This document shows positions 18,768-27,763 of a stretch of 64,000 nt of DNA, piece by piece. Source of the stretch: CAINVV01 sp963663005 (GTDB taxonomy: Bacteria > Bacteroidota > Bacteroidia > Bacteroidales > Prolixibacteraceae); the NCBI GenBank assembly GCA_963663005.2, contig CAXXHH010000003.1, forward strand, positions 186,001-250,000, read 5' to 3'. The translations under genes and the position numbers were made by a program. Position 1 is the stretch's first letter, and every line of letters begins with the position of its first letter. Under the pieces are notes generated by a model that worked only from the letters and a program-made list of their open reading frames with translations, made no database searches and was not told where the DNA came from.

Positions 18768-20819
18768 TCAGAATCGATAAGCGATCTGACTACGTAAATC
18801 GACCCGGTAGTTTCCGGGAGAGGCGTCATTTCCCGAGCCCATTGAGATGGCATCTTTCCGCAAGGTATATCCGGCTTTCAAATAAATAGTCAGGGCTCTT
18901 ACGGGTTGCCACTTCAAATTCACATAGGCTCTCCCTCCCTCGCCATGGAATTCCGGAATAGCAAAATAGTATAGCAAATCATTTTCATAACTGTATACCC
19001 GCGAGTTAAATCCATCGGTTTTATAATAGGCTACTCTAAACCAACACTTTAATTTTAACGACGCATTAAAAATCACATCCTGAAAAATCATATATCCTAA
19101 TTCATTCTTATCGGTATAAGCATAGCCTACATATTCTATTCGGCTTCTTAACTGAATTTTCTCATTGACTTTCCAATCAAAATGAGCCCTCCATTTGGAA
19201 GTTGATTCATCCCATTGTCCGGGTACGCCAGTCTCTCCCGACAATTTCTGCGGCTTACAGACAAATCTCCCGTGCAGATAGACAAGCATATTCGGATTGA
19301 TGGTGTACTCAATCCGAATGGCATAATTTCTGCCCTGCGACGGAGTGATGGTTTGGTAGGTCATCCAGGGAAAATAAAATAAGTCTGCCTGTCCGCCAAT
19401 TTTTACTTTTGCAACTGGAAAGTACTCGAATGCTGCAAAAAATCCCTCTTCATTTCTGCCCCCACTTCCCTGGGCAAATGCACCGGTATTGAAGGAATGA
19501 AAGGCGGGATCATATTTTCTATAGAGAAATGAAAGTGAGAATTGAGGATGAGCCTTCCACACTAATCCGTTCACGAATGCCATTTTCAAATTTTTTGAAA
19601 TACCTGCCTCACCAAAAAAACTGACCTGATTAAAAATCAGATGATAATCCACCCCAAAATTGAAATTTAGATCACCTTCGAAATAGGTTGACTTATAAAG
19701 CGATTCCCCTTTTGAGACGGGAAGTCCGAATTGTTGGCACGACCCCAGCACACCGAAACGCCATTGGTTGAACCGAAAATCACCATAAGCCCCCATCAGG
19801 CGATCATTGACAGACTTTTCATCAGAGATTTCGGAAGAAGTGCGATGAAGGCCATCCATTCGAAATGAGGTTATGAAATCGCCCTGCAATGAGTCGCCCG
19901 CGATATTTGCATCTTTATTTCTGGAGGAATAAAAGAGTGAAAGTTTTGCCCTTCCAAAATCCAGTTGCGTGGCAGCTCCCCGAAAAAACACGTTTTCATC
20001 TGTCGAGCTATAAGGTCTTATTCCTTCGCCGGAACGCATCATGGAAGAGAGGTCAGACGAGTAACTCACCCCTCCGCCCGACCACAAATTGACACCTTGT
20101 CCAAATCTTAGGTGGTAATCTCCCAGCACGACCTTCCGAATGATATTCCTGCCATTCCAGCAAAGGAAGCCCGAAACAAAATCGAAGCCGCAGCTGTTTG
20201 ATTTTCTGAAAAAATCTTCGCCTGCATCATTTTCGGCAGTTAGTCCGATTTCCAGCCACTTACCCACTTCGCCCCGATATCTGGAAAAAAAGCCATATGG
20301 ACTTCCGCCGTAAACAGGTGGTTTGCCTTTCGAGGGAGAATATCCTATTGCGGCAGGGAAAGTACCTTTAACCCGGGCAAGCAGCGACTGTTGCACCACG
20401 TTATCCCTCCTTTTCTGAACGGAGTCCCTTTCCTGCCCGAACAAAAAAAATGGCTCAATTTTGCGCAAGAGCTCATCGCTGAAGCCCCCCATAACAGATA
20501 GCTCATTGATCGTCAAAATCTGGCCATACTTATCCCTGTATGAGATAATCTTTTTTATTTGATTGAAATTTAGCAGATTGAGTCTAAGCAACTCCTCTTC
20601 GGTCGCCCTGTTGATAAAAATTGGGTGGCTCCCATAGTAGCTTAGATCTTCGAGCAAGAGAGAACCCTCGGATGTACCCTCCTCGGATTCGGAAAGCGAT
20701 TCGACAAGCTCTTCCATTTGTTGCTCCTTCCGAAGATCGATTTGCTGCCCGTATCCGAAAGTTGTCAAAACAACCAGAATAAACAGGATAAAAAATTGCT
20801 TCATAAGTCTTTGTATCAT
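18768..20819 (-). CDS. helix-hairpin-helix protein with predicted outer-membrane beta-barrel
   Basis: A 683-residue exported protein. After a signal peptide (hydrophobic FFILFILVVLTTFGYG, either the ATG at 20819 or at 20804) come two ComEA-like helix-hairpin-helix stretches, for example INRATEEELLRLNLLNFNQI and INELSVMGGFSDELLRKIEP. The remaining 550 residues are rich in alternating aromatic and polar strands and end with VDLRSQIAYRF, a typical outer-membrane barrel C-terminus with a final Phe. Such HhH-barrel proteins occur widely in Bacteroidota without a settled function; DNA handling at the surface is only a guess. The upstream neighbour is another barrel protein, separated by 55 bp. Confidence 0.7.
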   Translation of the reverse strand: MIQRLMKQFFILFILVVLTTFGYGQQIDLRKEQQMEELVESLSESEEGTSEGSLLLEDLSYYGSHPIFINRATEEELLRLNLLNFNQIKKIISYRDKYGQILTINELSVMGGFSDELLRKIEPFFLFGQERDSVQKRRDNVVQQSLLARVKGTFPAAIGYSPSKGKPPVYGGSPYGFFSRYRGEVGKWLEIGLTAENDAGEDFFRKSNSCGFDFVSGFLCWNGRNIIRKVVLGDYHLRFGQGVNLWSGGGVSYSSDLSSMMRSGEGIRPYSSTDENVFFRGAATQLDFGRAKLSLFYSSRNKDANIAGDSLQGDFITSFRMDGLHRTSSEISDEKSVNDRLMGAYGDFRFNQWRFGVLGSCQQFGLPVSKGESLYKSTYFEGDLNFNFGVDYHLIFNQVSFFGEAGISKNLKMAFVNGLVWKAHPQFSLSFLYRKYDPAFHSFNTGAFAQGSGGRNEEGFFAAFEYFPVAKVKIGGQADLFYFPWMTYQTITPSQGRNYAIRIEYTINPNMLVYLHGRFVCKPQKLSGETGVPGQWDESTSKWRAHFDWKVNEKIQLRSRIEYVGYAYTDKNELGYMIFQDVIFNASLKLKCWFRVAYYKTDGFNSRVYSYENDLLYYFAIPEFHGEGGRAYVNLKWQPVRALTIYLKAGYTLRKDAISMGSGNDASPGNYRVDLRSQIAYRF

Positions 20820-20874
20820 AAGGAAAGGTTGGCAGTAAGGTTAAATGGTGGAAATAAAATAAACCGGCAGAGGT

Positions 20875-21732
20875 TTAGAAATTGTGCTTTCCATCCTGTT
20901 TTAAACTGAAACTGATGGAAAGTATGGGAGAGTAACCCAGGAGTTCGTGATGAACCATTGCAAAATCGAGCTGGCAGAAATTCCACCAATAACCGAATCC
21001 GAAAGAGTGCTGAAACGGCTTTGTCGACATTCCACCTCGTATCCGGAAGGCTGAATTAAACAGGTACTCGGTTCCACAACGAAATGAGATTCCGGTGCTG
21101 GCTTCATAGGCTCCTTCCGATGTTAGCAGAATATTTTCGGTCAATTTCAATGATGCGCCTCCTCGTATGACCGTTCCAAAAGATAAAGTGTTCTGAAACG
21201 TTTCAATCTTTGTGGAGGCAATATTCCCAACATGAAGACCCAGAATCAAAAGTCTGGAATACTCGTAGCTCAAACCCCCATCCACCTGGAATGAGCCCTT
21301 GTGCCGACCATCTTCCGGAAAACTCAGATCGAAATAATTGAACAAAAGTCCGGCAGAGAGTTTTCCGGAGAGTCTCTTCGCAATGGATATTCCGAAACTT
21401 GACTCTTTGTAAGTTGCTATAGCGGTTTGCGTTATGCCAATAGCCAAGACCGAAAACGAAGTTGGATAAATTACCGAAAGAGCGCTCTCGGTAAGTCCGC
21501 GGATGAAATAAGGTTGTCGAAAAGATGCACAAATGGAAGGAACCCTGTTTTCGGTTAACAAGGCCTGGTTATGGAAAACACAGAATGAGCCGGGAAGTGC
21601 GACAACAGCCGATGCCAAAGCGGCTTCTCTGGCGCCTACCGTGGAAATCCTTTCGATAGCGGCACAATGGCTGGGGAAATAAAAAAGATTTAGAAGGAAC
21701 AGCAGACCGAATTTGAACTCTCTTTTGCGCAT
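20875..21732 (-). CDS. PorV/PorQ-like outer-membrane beta-barrel protein
   Basis: A 285-residue secreted protein with an N-terminal signal sequence (FGLLFLLNLFYFPSHCAA) and a FadL/PorV-like start to the mature part: GAREAALASAVVALPGSF then FHNQALL, the equivalent of the usual GAR-x-x-x-G-x-A and NPA motifs. Strand-rich sequence follows to the C-terminus. PorV and PorQ belong to the type IX secretion shuttle, but many paralogues have no known role, so only the fold is claimed. It is probably co-transcribed with the HhH-barrel gene downstream. Confidence 0.6.
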   Translation of the reverse strand: MRKREFKFGLLFLLNLFYFPSHCAAIERISTVGAREAALASAVVALPGSFCVFHNQALLTENRVPSICASFRQPYFIRGLTESALSVIYPTSFSVLAIGITQTAIATYKESSFGISIAKRLSGKLSAGLLFNYFDLSFPEDGRHKGSFQVDGGLSYEYSRLLILGLHVGNIASTKIETFQNTLSFGTVIRGGASLKLTENILLTSEGAYEASTGISFRCGTEYLFNSAFRIRGGMSTKPFQHSFGFGYWWNFCQLDFAMVHHELLGYSPILSISFSLKQDGKHNF

Positions 21733-21782
21733 AATGGGGAATTTTGTCCGTAAAAGAGATCGGTCAACCGCGCAATTTTGAA

Positions 21783-21814
21783 TAAAAAAAAGGGAGTTGC
21801 CGACCGCACTCCCT
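21783..21814 (-). terminator. intrinsic terminator of purE
   Basis: On the minus strand AGGGAGT, a 10-nt loop and ACTCCCT are followed by eight T. It lies 36 bp past the purE stop. Confidence 0.8.
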
Positions 21815-21849
21815 GTAAGTTACCCCAAAATAATTAGAAAGCAGAATCG

Positions 21850-22368
21850 CTAATTGGTCTTGAAAGGATAGCTGACTTTAGCCAGTTCGCTATTCGCTTC
21901 AACGATTTTTTGTTTCAGATCTTCCTTAAATTCAATTAGTTTAACCATCAACTGCTCGTCGCCGGTAGCGATCATCTGGGCAGCCAGAATCGCCGCATTC
22001 CTTGATCCGTTCAGGGCAACGGTAGCAACAGGAATACCTGGAGGCATCTGCAGGATAGCCAATATCGCATCCCAGCCTTCCAGCGAAGCTTTGATTGGTA
22101 CGCCAATAATAGGAAGTGGCGTCATCGCTGCGATAACTCCGGGGAGATGTGCAGCCATTCCGGCGGCAGCAATGATGACTTTTATGCCGCGGGCATGCGC
22201 CCCTTTGGCGAATCGCTCCACCTCTTCCGGTGTCCGGTGGGCAGATAATGCATTCATTTCAAAGGGTATTTCGAGCTGATTGAGTACTTCTGCAGCACCA
22301 GTCATCACGGCTAAATCGGATGTGCTGCCCATGATGATACTCACTTTGGGTGTCAAGGGTTGTGTCAT
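21850..22368 (-). CDS. purE: 5-(carboxyamino)imidazole ribonucleotide mutase
   Basis: PurE moves the carboxylate of N5-CAIR to C4, giving CAIR in purine synthesis. IIMGSTSDLAVM is the substrate-binding loop of class I PurE, followed by SAHRTPEEV, which holds the catalytic His, and AAGMAAHLPGVIAA. The ATG at 22368 gives 172 residues. A TTG further up (22395) overlaps a -7 promoter box (CAAAATTA on plus, 22393-22400), which supports the ATG. No purK is adjacent. Confidence 0.93.
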   Translation of the reverse strand: MTQPLTPKVSIIMGSTSDLAVMTGAAEVLNQLEIPFEMNALSAHRTPEEVERFAKGAHARGIKVIIAAAGMAAHLPGVIAAMTPLPIIGVPIKASLEGWDAILAILQMPPGIPVATVALNGSRNAAILAAQMIATGDEQLMVKLIEFKEDLKQKIVEANSELAKVSYPFKTN

Positions 22369-22620
22369 GATAGGATATATTTTTATCGGGATCAAAATTA
22401 CAATAACTTGTGAAATTGCCCTAATTTCCCAAACGCCAATGTGATTCCAGAAAACTAACCTGCAAACGGAAGATAATTTTCCTCTAACGCCACAGTAAAT
22501 TGGCGCTGACGCATAAAAATTGGTTTGAGTATAATTTGTGCCGGACCCAGAATTTCAATGTAAATTTATCATTATCAAATTCAGGAATAGCGCCGATCTA
22601 TTTAAGAATCTACCATTTTT
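22369..22620. other. intergenic region without a gene
   Basis: This is the divergent gap between purE and hpt. Apart from the purE -7 box at 22393-22400, no repeat, RNA or open frame could be supported. The hpt promoter follows at 22621. Confidence 0.5.
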
Positions 22621-22652
22621 TTTGCCCCCCCTAAAAGAAAGCTTTATATTTG
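22621..22652 (+). promoter_or_regulatory. Bacteroidota primary-sigma promoter of hpt-adk
   Basis: TTTG (22621-22624), exactly 20 bp, then TATATTTG (22645-22652) is a full match to the TTTG-N19/20-TAnnTTTG consensus. Transcription would begin near 22659 and leave an A/T-rich leader of about 135 nt before the hpt ATG. Confidence 0.75.
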
Positions 22653-22792
22653 TCGCTCCTTGGAAGCAACACATCGGTAACGAACATTTGTCATTTTTTA
22701 CTGCAAAAGGAATACTAATTTTATATATAATTTTTTCCTGTCAAATCAGAAAAAGTTATTAATTATCATTACTTTAATCTAATTATTTTCGA

Positions 22793-23332
22793 ATGAAGCG
22801 GATCAAACTTTGGGACAAAGAATTTGAGATATCACTCACTTTTGAGGAGATTCAGGCGGCTATCAAAAAAATGGCGGCTCAAATGAGAATTGACTTATAC
22901 GAGAAAAATGCGCTCTTTGTCTGTATTCTGAATGGTTCGTTTATGTTCGCAGCCGATCTCATGAAAGAATTGGAGTTAAATGATGTTGAAATCTCTTTTC
23001 TTAAACTTGCTTCCTACGAAGGTACATCCTCAACACTTGAGATAAAGGAATTGATCGGAGTCAACGAAAATATCAACGGACGAACTGTCGTCATTTTAGA
23101 GGACATTGTTGATACCGGACATACGATCGCCAATGTGATGGCGCAGATTGCCAATAAAGGGGCAAAAGAGGTGAAAATCGCGACCATGCTATTTAAGCCG
23201 GATGCCATGCTTACGAAAATCAATCTTGATTATGTAGGGTTGGAGATTCCGAATGATTTCATTGTTGGTTATGGACTTGACTATGACCGCAGAGGTCGCA
23301 ATTTAAAGGACATTTATACGTTAGTTAAATAA
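22793..23332 (+). CDS. hpt: hypoxanthine phosphoribosyltransferase
   Basis: Salvages hypoxanthine, and usually guanine, with PRPP to make IMP or GMP. The PRPP-binding loop is VVILEDIVDTGHTIAN, with the acidic pair and the DTGHT phosphate loop. CILNGSFMFAADL is the N-terminal block and PNDFIVGYGLDYDR the base-recognition block. The length of 179 residues is standard. It lies 6 bp before adk under a strong promoter, forming a nucleotide-metabolism operon. The leader is unusually long, but no purine riboswitch core was recognised in it. Confidence 0.93.
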   Translation: MKRIKLWDKEFEISLTFEEIQAAIKKMAAQMRIDLYEKNALFVCILNGSFMFAADLMKELELNDVEISFLKLASYEGTSSTLEIKELIGVNENINGRTVVILEDIVDTGHTIANVMAQIANKGAKEVKIATMLFKPDAMLTKINLDYVGLEIPNDFIVGYGLDYDRRGRNLKDIYTLVK

Positions 23333-23338
23333 TATTTC

Positions 23339-23932
23339 ATGTTAAATTTGGTTTTATTCGGTCCGCCCGGAGCTGGGAAAGGGACACAGGCCGCCCATCT
23401 TTCGAAAATTTATAAGTTGGTTCATTTGTCTACCGGGGATATCCTCAGGGAAGAAATTGCATCTGAAACGAAAATTGGGTTAGTAGTCAAAGATATTATC
23501 TGCAGGGGTGAGTTAGTGCCTGACTCCGTAGTAATTGATTTAATTCAGGAAAAATTGGACAAAAATCCGACGGCGAACGGATTCCTGTTTGATGGTTTTC
23601 CGCGTACAGTAAATCAGGCAGAGGCTCTGGATGCGTTACTGGTTCATTATAATCGCAATGTTAGCGCCATGCTTTCGCTGGAAGTCGAAAAAGAGGAGTT
23701 AATTGCCCGGATAATTGGCAGAGGAAAGACCTCCGGCAGAAGCGATGATTCGGATCGGTCAATTATTGAAAACCGAATTGAAGTTTATAATGAAAAGACG
23801 GCGCCATTGATTAACTATTATCAAAAAGCCGGAAAATATGAGTCCATCAATGGTGTTGGAACTGTTGAAGAAATTACAGAACGGTGTATTGAATGTATAG
23901 ACAGACTCCCACAAAATAGAAAAAGCCGCTAA
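23339..23932 (+). CDS. adk: adenylate kinase
   Basis: Interconverts ATP plus AMP and 2 ADP. The P-loop is FGPPGAGKGTQ (residues 6-16), followed by LSTGDILREEI (AMP binding) and FDGFPRTVNQAEAL. It is a short-lid type without a zinc-binding insertion, at 197 residues. The last codons (QNRKSR-stop) fall inside the left arm of a 23-bp terminator stem shared with the convergent DUF3109 gene, so the extreme C-terminus is dictated by the terminator. Confidence 0.94.
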   Translation: MLNLVLFGPPGAGKGTQAAHLSKIYKLVHLSTGDILREEIASETKIGLVVKDIICRGELVPDSVVIDLIQEKLDKNPTANGFLFDGFPRTVNQAEALDALLVHYNRNVSAMLSLEVEKEELIARIIGRGKTSGRSDDSDRSIIENRIEVYNEKTAPLINYYQKAGKYESINGVGTVEEITERCIECIDRLPQNRKSR

Positions 23933-23954
23933 GCGGCTTTTTCTATTTTGTGGG
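23908..23954. terminator. bidirectional terminator with a 23-bp perfect stem
   Basis: Positions 23908-23930 are exactly complementary to 23932-23954, leaving almost no loop beyond the central CTAAG. The core AAAAAGCCGCT/AGCGGCTTTTT gives a GC stem with T-runs on both strands. It serves adk on plus and the DUF3109 gene on minus, and overlaps the stop codons and last codons of both. Confidence 0.85.
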
Positions 23955-24515
23955 AAGATTTTCACTGACGAGGGTTAATTCATTGTACCACTCCTCACCA
24001 TATTTTCGGATCAGTGGTTCCTTCAGATATTTCCACAGCGGAAGATTACCCGACTTTCCGCAAGCCCTTCCAGGTTTACAAATTTTTAGCTTTTCGTAGT
24101 TTACTGCGTCGAAGCGTTTGTATTCTACTATTCGAATTGGGAAGAGGTGACAGGAAACCGGCTTTCTAAAATCAGTATTTTTTTCAAAATAGGCTCTTTC
24201 AATAGCGCAAAGCGTTATTCCGCTCTCATTTACAAAGGTGTAAACACACTCGTTTTTCCCGATAATTGGGGTAACCAGATCGCCATCCTGATCAATGAGC
24301 GAAAAACCCTGTCTGGAAATCTCCGACTTATTCTCATCGCTAAGATACTCCTGAAAGAGCGGATACAATCGTTCGATTGTTTCGGCCTCTTCGGGCGTAA
24401 TTGGGGCTCCGCTATCGCCATCGACACAGCAAACGCCCTTACAATGATCAAGATCGCAGCAGAATTTTGATTCAAGGACATCCAGACTTACAATCGTCTT
24501 CCCAATTTCAATCAT
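23943..24515 (-). CDS. DUF3109 family protein, Cys-rich
   Basis: A 190-residue cytoplasmic protein of the DUF3109 family, common in Bacteroidota and of unknown biochemistry. It is rich in cysteines: FCCDLDHCKGVCCVDGD near the N-terminus, then NECVYTF, TLCAIE, VSCHLFP and ICKPGRACGK. The spacing suggests a metal or Fe-S site like those of YkgJ-type proteins. Its ATG overlaps the gpmI stop in an ATGA arrangement (4 bp), so translation is probably coupled. The last codons lie inside the shared terminator stem. Confidence 0.85.
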   Translation of the reverse strand: MIEIGKTIVSLDVLESKFCCDLDHCKGVCCVDGDSGAPITPEEAETIERLYPLFQEYLSDENKSEISRQGFSLIDQDGDLVTPIIGKNECVYTFVNESGITLCAIERAYFEKNTDFRKPVSCHLFPIRIVEYKRFDAVNYEKLKICKPGRACGKSGNLPLWKYLKEPLIRKYGEEWYNELTLVSENLPTK

Positions 24516-26038
24516 ATCAGCACATTACCTGTCATTTCCTTTGGAACTTCCAGACCCATGATGGTCAGAATAGTGGGTGCCACATCGGCCAAAATGCCAT
24601 CTTTAATCTTGGCATCTTTATTATCCGTTACCCAAATACATGGAACCGGATTAAGCGAGTGAGCTGTGTTTGCAGAACCATCTTCGTTAACGGCAAAATC
24701 TGCATTCCCGTGATCTGCAATTACTACGACATCATAACCGTTGGCTCTGGCAGCAGTGACCACCTCATTAACACATTGATCAACAGCTTTTACAGCAGTT
24801 TGAATGGCGCTATAAACTCCAGTGTGGCCAACCATATCCCCGTTAGCAAAGTTAAGGGCAATGAAATCGGCACTTTTCCTGTTTAATTCGGCAACGATGG
24901 CATCTTTAACCTTTGGCGCCGACATTTCGGGCTGCAGGTCGTATGTGGCCACTTTTGGTGATGGGATCAAAATCCGTTGTTCACCGTCAAACTCAATTTC
25001 CCGACCTCCGGAGAAAAAGAAAGTGACATGTGCATATTTCTCGGTTTCTGCAATTCGAATCTGATTTAGTCCGGCGCGCGAAACAACTTCACCCAGCGTA
25101 TTCGAAACATTGTCCTTATCGAAGATGACATTGATATTCTTGAAAGAAGACTTATAGTTTGTCATGGTATACCACTCCAGCGGAATCGTTTTCATATCCT
25201 GTTCGGGATGATCTTCCTGCGTAAAAGCGATGGTCATCTCGCGAAGACGATCGGTACGGTAATTGAAACAAATCACAACATCACCTTCCTGAATAGTGGC
25301 AAGAGGCTGACCGTTTTCATCCGTCATCACGATAGGATTAATGAACTCGTCGGTTACTCCGGCATCATATGATTCCTGAACTGTGGCGAGTAAATCTGTG
25401 CTTTTCTGTCCGACAGACTTAGTCAGCATATCGTAGGCAAGTTTCACGCGACCCCAATTGTTGTCACGATCCATGCCATAATAACGTCCAACCAACGTAG
25501 CAAATTTTGCGTTCGTGGTGGCCAGTCCCTTCAAATCCTCCTCAATGAATCCGTATCCGGAACGAGGATCCGTATCGCGACCGTCTGTTAATCCGTGGAC
25601 AAATATTTTATCCAACCCCATATCTGTAGCGATCTGAGCAAGCGCAACCATGTGGAGGCTCAACGCATGAACTCCGCCGGGACCAATCAATCCGATCAGA
25701 TGAACGGGTTTGTTATGCTCTTTCGCATGAGTGAATGCCTTGATAATTTGAACATTATCTTTAAGTTTGTTTTCACGGATCGCCTTATTGATTTTTACCA
25801 GATCCTGATACAAAACACGTCCTGCCCCAATATTCAGGTGACCGACTTCCGAGTTTCCCATTTGTCCGTCCGGCAATCCGACATTCTCACCGGAAGTAAG
25901 TAATTGTGAATGTGGGTAATTATTCCAAAGCGAATCAATAAAAGGTGTCGGCGTCGAATAAATTACATCAGACGCTGATTTGTCGCCAATACCCCATCCA
26001 TCGAGGATCATCAGAAGAGTTCTTTTTACTTCGTTCAT
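24512..26038 (-). CDS. gpmI: 2,3-bisphosphoglycerate-independent phosphoglycerate mutase
   Basis: Interconverts 3- and 2-phosphoglycerate in glycolysis using two Mn ions and a phosphoserine intermediate. LMILDGWGIGD holds the first metal-binding Asp and GQMGNSEVGHLNIGAGR the catalytic Ser. The phosphotransferase insert begins with VHLIGLIGPGGVH and HGLTDGRDTDP. The C-terminal metal sites are ADHGNAD and NTAHSLNPVP. The length of 508 residues is typical. It is followed by the overlapping DUF3109 gene. Confidence 0.95.
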   Translation of the reverse strand: MNEVKRTLLMILDGWGIGDKSASDVIYSTPTPFIDSLWNNYPHSQLLTSGENVGLPDGQMGNSEVGHLNIGAGRVLYQDLVKINKAIRENKLKDNVQIIKAFTHAKEHNKPVHLIGLIGPGGVHALSLHMVALAQIATDMGLDKIFVHGLTDGRDTDPRSGYGFIEEDLKGLATTNAKFATLVGRYYGMDRDNNWGRVKLAYDMLTKSVGQKSTDLLATVQESYDAGVTDEFINPIVMTDENGQPLATIQEGDVVICFNYRTDRLREMTIAFTQEDHPEQDMKTIPLEWYTMTNYKSSFKNINVIFDKDNVSNTLGEVVSRAGLNQIRIAETEKYAHVTFFFSGGREIEFDGEQRILIPSPKVATYDLQPEMSAPKVKDAIVAELNRKSADFIALNFANGDMVGHTGVYSAIQTAVKAVDQCVNEVVTAARANGYDVVVIADHGNADFAVNEDGSANTAHSLNPVPCIWVTDNKDAKIKDGILADVAPTILTIMGLEVPKEMTGNVLI

Positions 26039-26187
26039 ACAATACTAATTTGCTTTTATTTGCCTTATGAAACTCGCCAATGAATTCTTCACTTGGTGTG
26101 AGAGACTTCCGCACATGGCTCATTCCATTGGATTTTGAATTAATTTATCTCTTAAAACCGGCCACAAAATTAGGCTTTTCGGGTTAC

Positions 26188-26220
26188 AATAAAAAATGGC
26201 CCGAAGGCCACTTTTTATTA
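26188..26220 (-). terminator. intrinsic terminator of gnd
   Basis: AATAAAAAATGGCC on plus pairs with GGCCACTTTTTATT around a CGAA-like tetraloop. On minus it gives a hairpin ending in a T-run, just past the gnd stop. Confidence 0.7.
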
Positions 26221-26224
26221 TTTA

Positions 26225-27673
26225 TCAGACTGTGTAAGTCGAGGAAGCCGTATCACCGCCCCTGCCTGTCCAGTTGGTATGGAAAAATTCCCCACGTGGC
26301 TTATCTATTCTTTCATACGTATGAGCGCCAAAATAGTCACGCTGAGCCTGTAATAAATTTGCAGGGAGACGTTCGCTGCGGAATCCGTCGAAATATGTTA
26401 GCGCAGTTGCCAGACAAGGAATCGGAATTCCGTTGGTAAATGCAGTAGCTACTACTCTTCTCCATCCTTCCTGAGCTTTAGTGATCGTATCGTTAAAATA
26501 CTGATCCAGCAACAGATGCTCTAATCCAGGATTTTTTTCAAAAGCTTCTTTGATTTTTCCTAAGAACACGGAACGAATGATGCATCCGCCTCTCCACATC
26601 AAAGCAATACCGCCATTGTTCAAATTCCACTTGTACTCTTTTGCTGCTTCACCCATCAAATCATAGCCTTGCGCATAGGAGATAATTTTTGCTCCAAATA
26701 ATGCATCCTTCAGATCGCTTAGGAATTGTTTGCGATCGCCGGTGAATTTTTTCTCCGGACCGTGAAGCACCTTTGATGCTTTTGTTCTCAGATCTTTCTG
26801 TGCAGACAAACATCTGGCAAAAACTGATTCGCCGATCAATGTCAGGGGAATACCCAAATCAAGGGCAGAGACACCTGTCCATTTGCCGGTACCTTTCTGA
26901 CCGGCAGTGTCCAGAATTTTTTCAACCAGCGCTTCGCCGTTTTCATCTTTAAATCCAAGAATATCGCGGGTAATTTCTACCAGGTAGCTATCGAGATCGC
27001 CCTTATTCCATTCTGCAAATGCCTCATGCATCTCATCGGCAGTCATACCAAGCAACTCTTTCATGATCTGATATGCTTCGCAGATGATCTGCATATCGCC
27101 ATATTCGATGCCGTTGTGAACCATCTTGACAAAGTGGCCGGCTCCATTTTCGCCAACCCAGTCGCAGCAAGGCTCGCCATTGACCTTAGCGGCCACAGCC
27201 TGGAAGATCGTCTTAACAGCAGGCCATGCAGCAGGTGAACCACCTGGCATCATGGAAGGACCTAAAAGGGCACCCTCTTCGCCTCCGGAAACCCCAGTTC
27301 CGATGAAAAGCAAACCTTTGCTTTCAACATATTTGGTACGGCGGATTGTATCAGGAAAATGTGAGTTTCCACCATCAATGATGATATCGCCAGCTTCCAG
27401 ATGAGGAATAATTTGTTCGATGAAGTCGTCGACCGGAGAGCCTGCTTTTACAAGCATCATCACCTTACGGGGACGCTCCAGATTCTGGCACATCTCAGCA
27501 ATGCTGTGGCAACCAATGAAATTCTTACCAGCACCGCGGCCGGCAATAAATTTGTCGACCTTGTCTACGGACCTGTTATAAACTGCCACGGTAAAGCCTT
27601 TGCTTTCCATATTCAGAACGAGGTTCTCCCCCATTACTGCTAAACCAATTAAACCAATGTCTGCTTTTTTCAT
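26225..27673 (-). CDS. gnd: 6-phosphogluconate dehydrogenase, decarboxylating
   Basis: Oxidises 6-phosphogluconate to ribulose-5-phosphate and CO2 with NADP in the pentose phosphate pathway. IGLIGLAVMGENLVLNME is the dinucleotide-binding start. GTGVSGGEEGALLGPSMMPGG and HFVKMVHNGIEYGDMQ carry the catalytic Lys and substrate contacts, and FHTNWTGRGG lies near the end. The length of 482 residues is normal. It is transcribed alone, with its terminator immediately downstream and a short heptamer-repeat gap before pdxB. Confidence 0.95.
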   Translation of the reverse strand: MKKADIGLIGLAVMGENLVLNMESKGFTVAVYNRSVDKVDKFIAGRGAGKNFIGCHSIAEMCQNLERPRKVMMLVKAGSPVDDFIEQIIPHLEAGDIIIDGGNSHFPDTIRRTKYVESKGLLFIGTGVSGGEEGALLGPSMMPGGSPAAWPAVKTIFQAVAAKVNGEPCCDWVGENGAGHFVKMVHNGIEYGDMQIICEAYQIMKELLGMTADEMHEAFAEWNKGDLDSYLVEITRDILGFKDENGEALVEKILDTAGQKGTGKWTGVSALDLGIPLTLIGESVFARCLSAQKDLRTKASKVLHGPEKKFTGDRKQFLSDLKDALFGAKIISYAQGYDLMGEAAKEYKWNLNNGGIALMWRGGCIIRSVFLGKIKEAFEKNPGLEHLLLDQYFNDTITKAQEGWRRVVATAFTNGIPIPCLATALTYFDGFRSERLPANLLQAQRDYFGAHTYERIDKPRGEFFHTNWTGRGGDTASSTYTV

Positions 27674-27721
27674 TTTTTGAATTTGAAGTTATTGTCTAAA
27701 TCTTTGTTTTTAAATTCATTT

Positions 27722-27763
27722 CAACTCTCAAGTCTCATCTCTTAAGTCTTAAATCCTAAATCC
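27722..27763. repeat. heptamer-periodic DNA at the 3' end of pdxB
   Basis: Six consecutive 7-mers can be read (caactct, caagtct, catctct, taagtct, taaatcc, taaatcc). The last ones lie inside the pdxB 3' end and encode LGFRI-stop. Confidence 0.6.

Noticed and set aside
22653..22792. Purine riboswitch in the long hpt leader
   Set aside because: No conserved purine-aptamer loop sequences or three-way junction could be found by eye.
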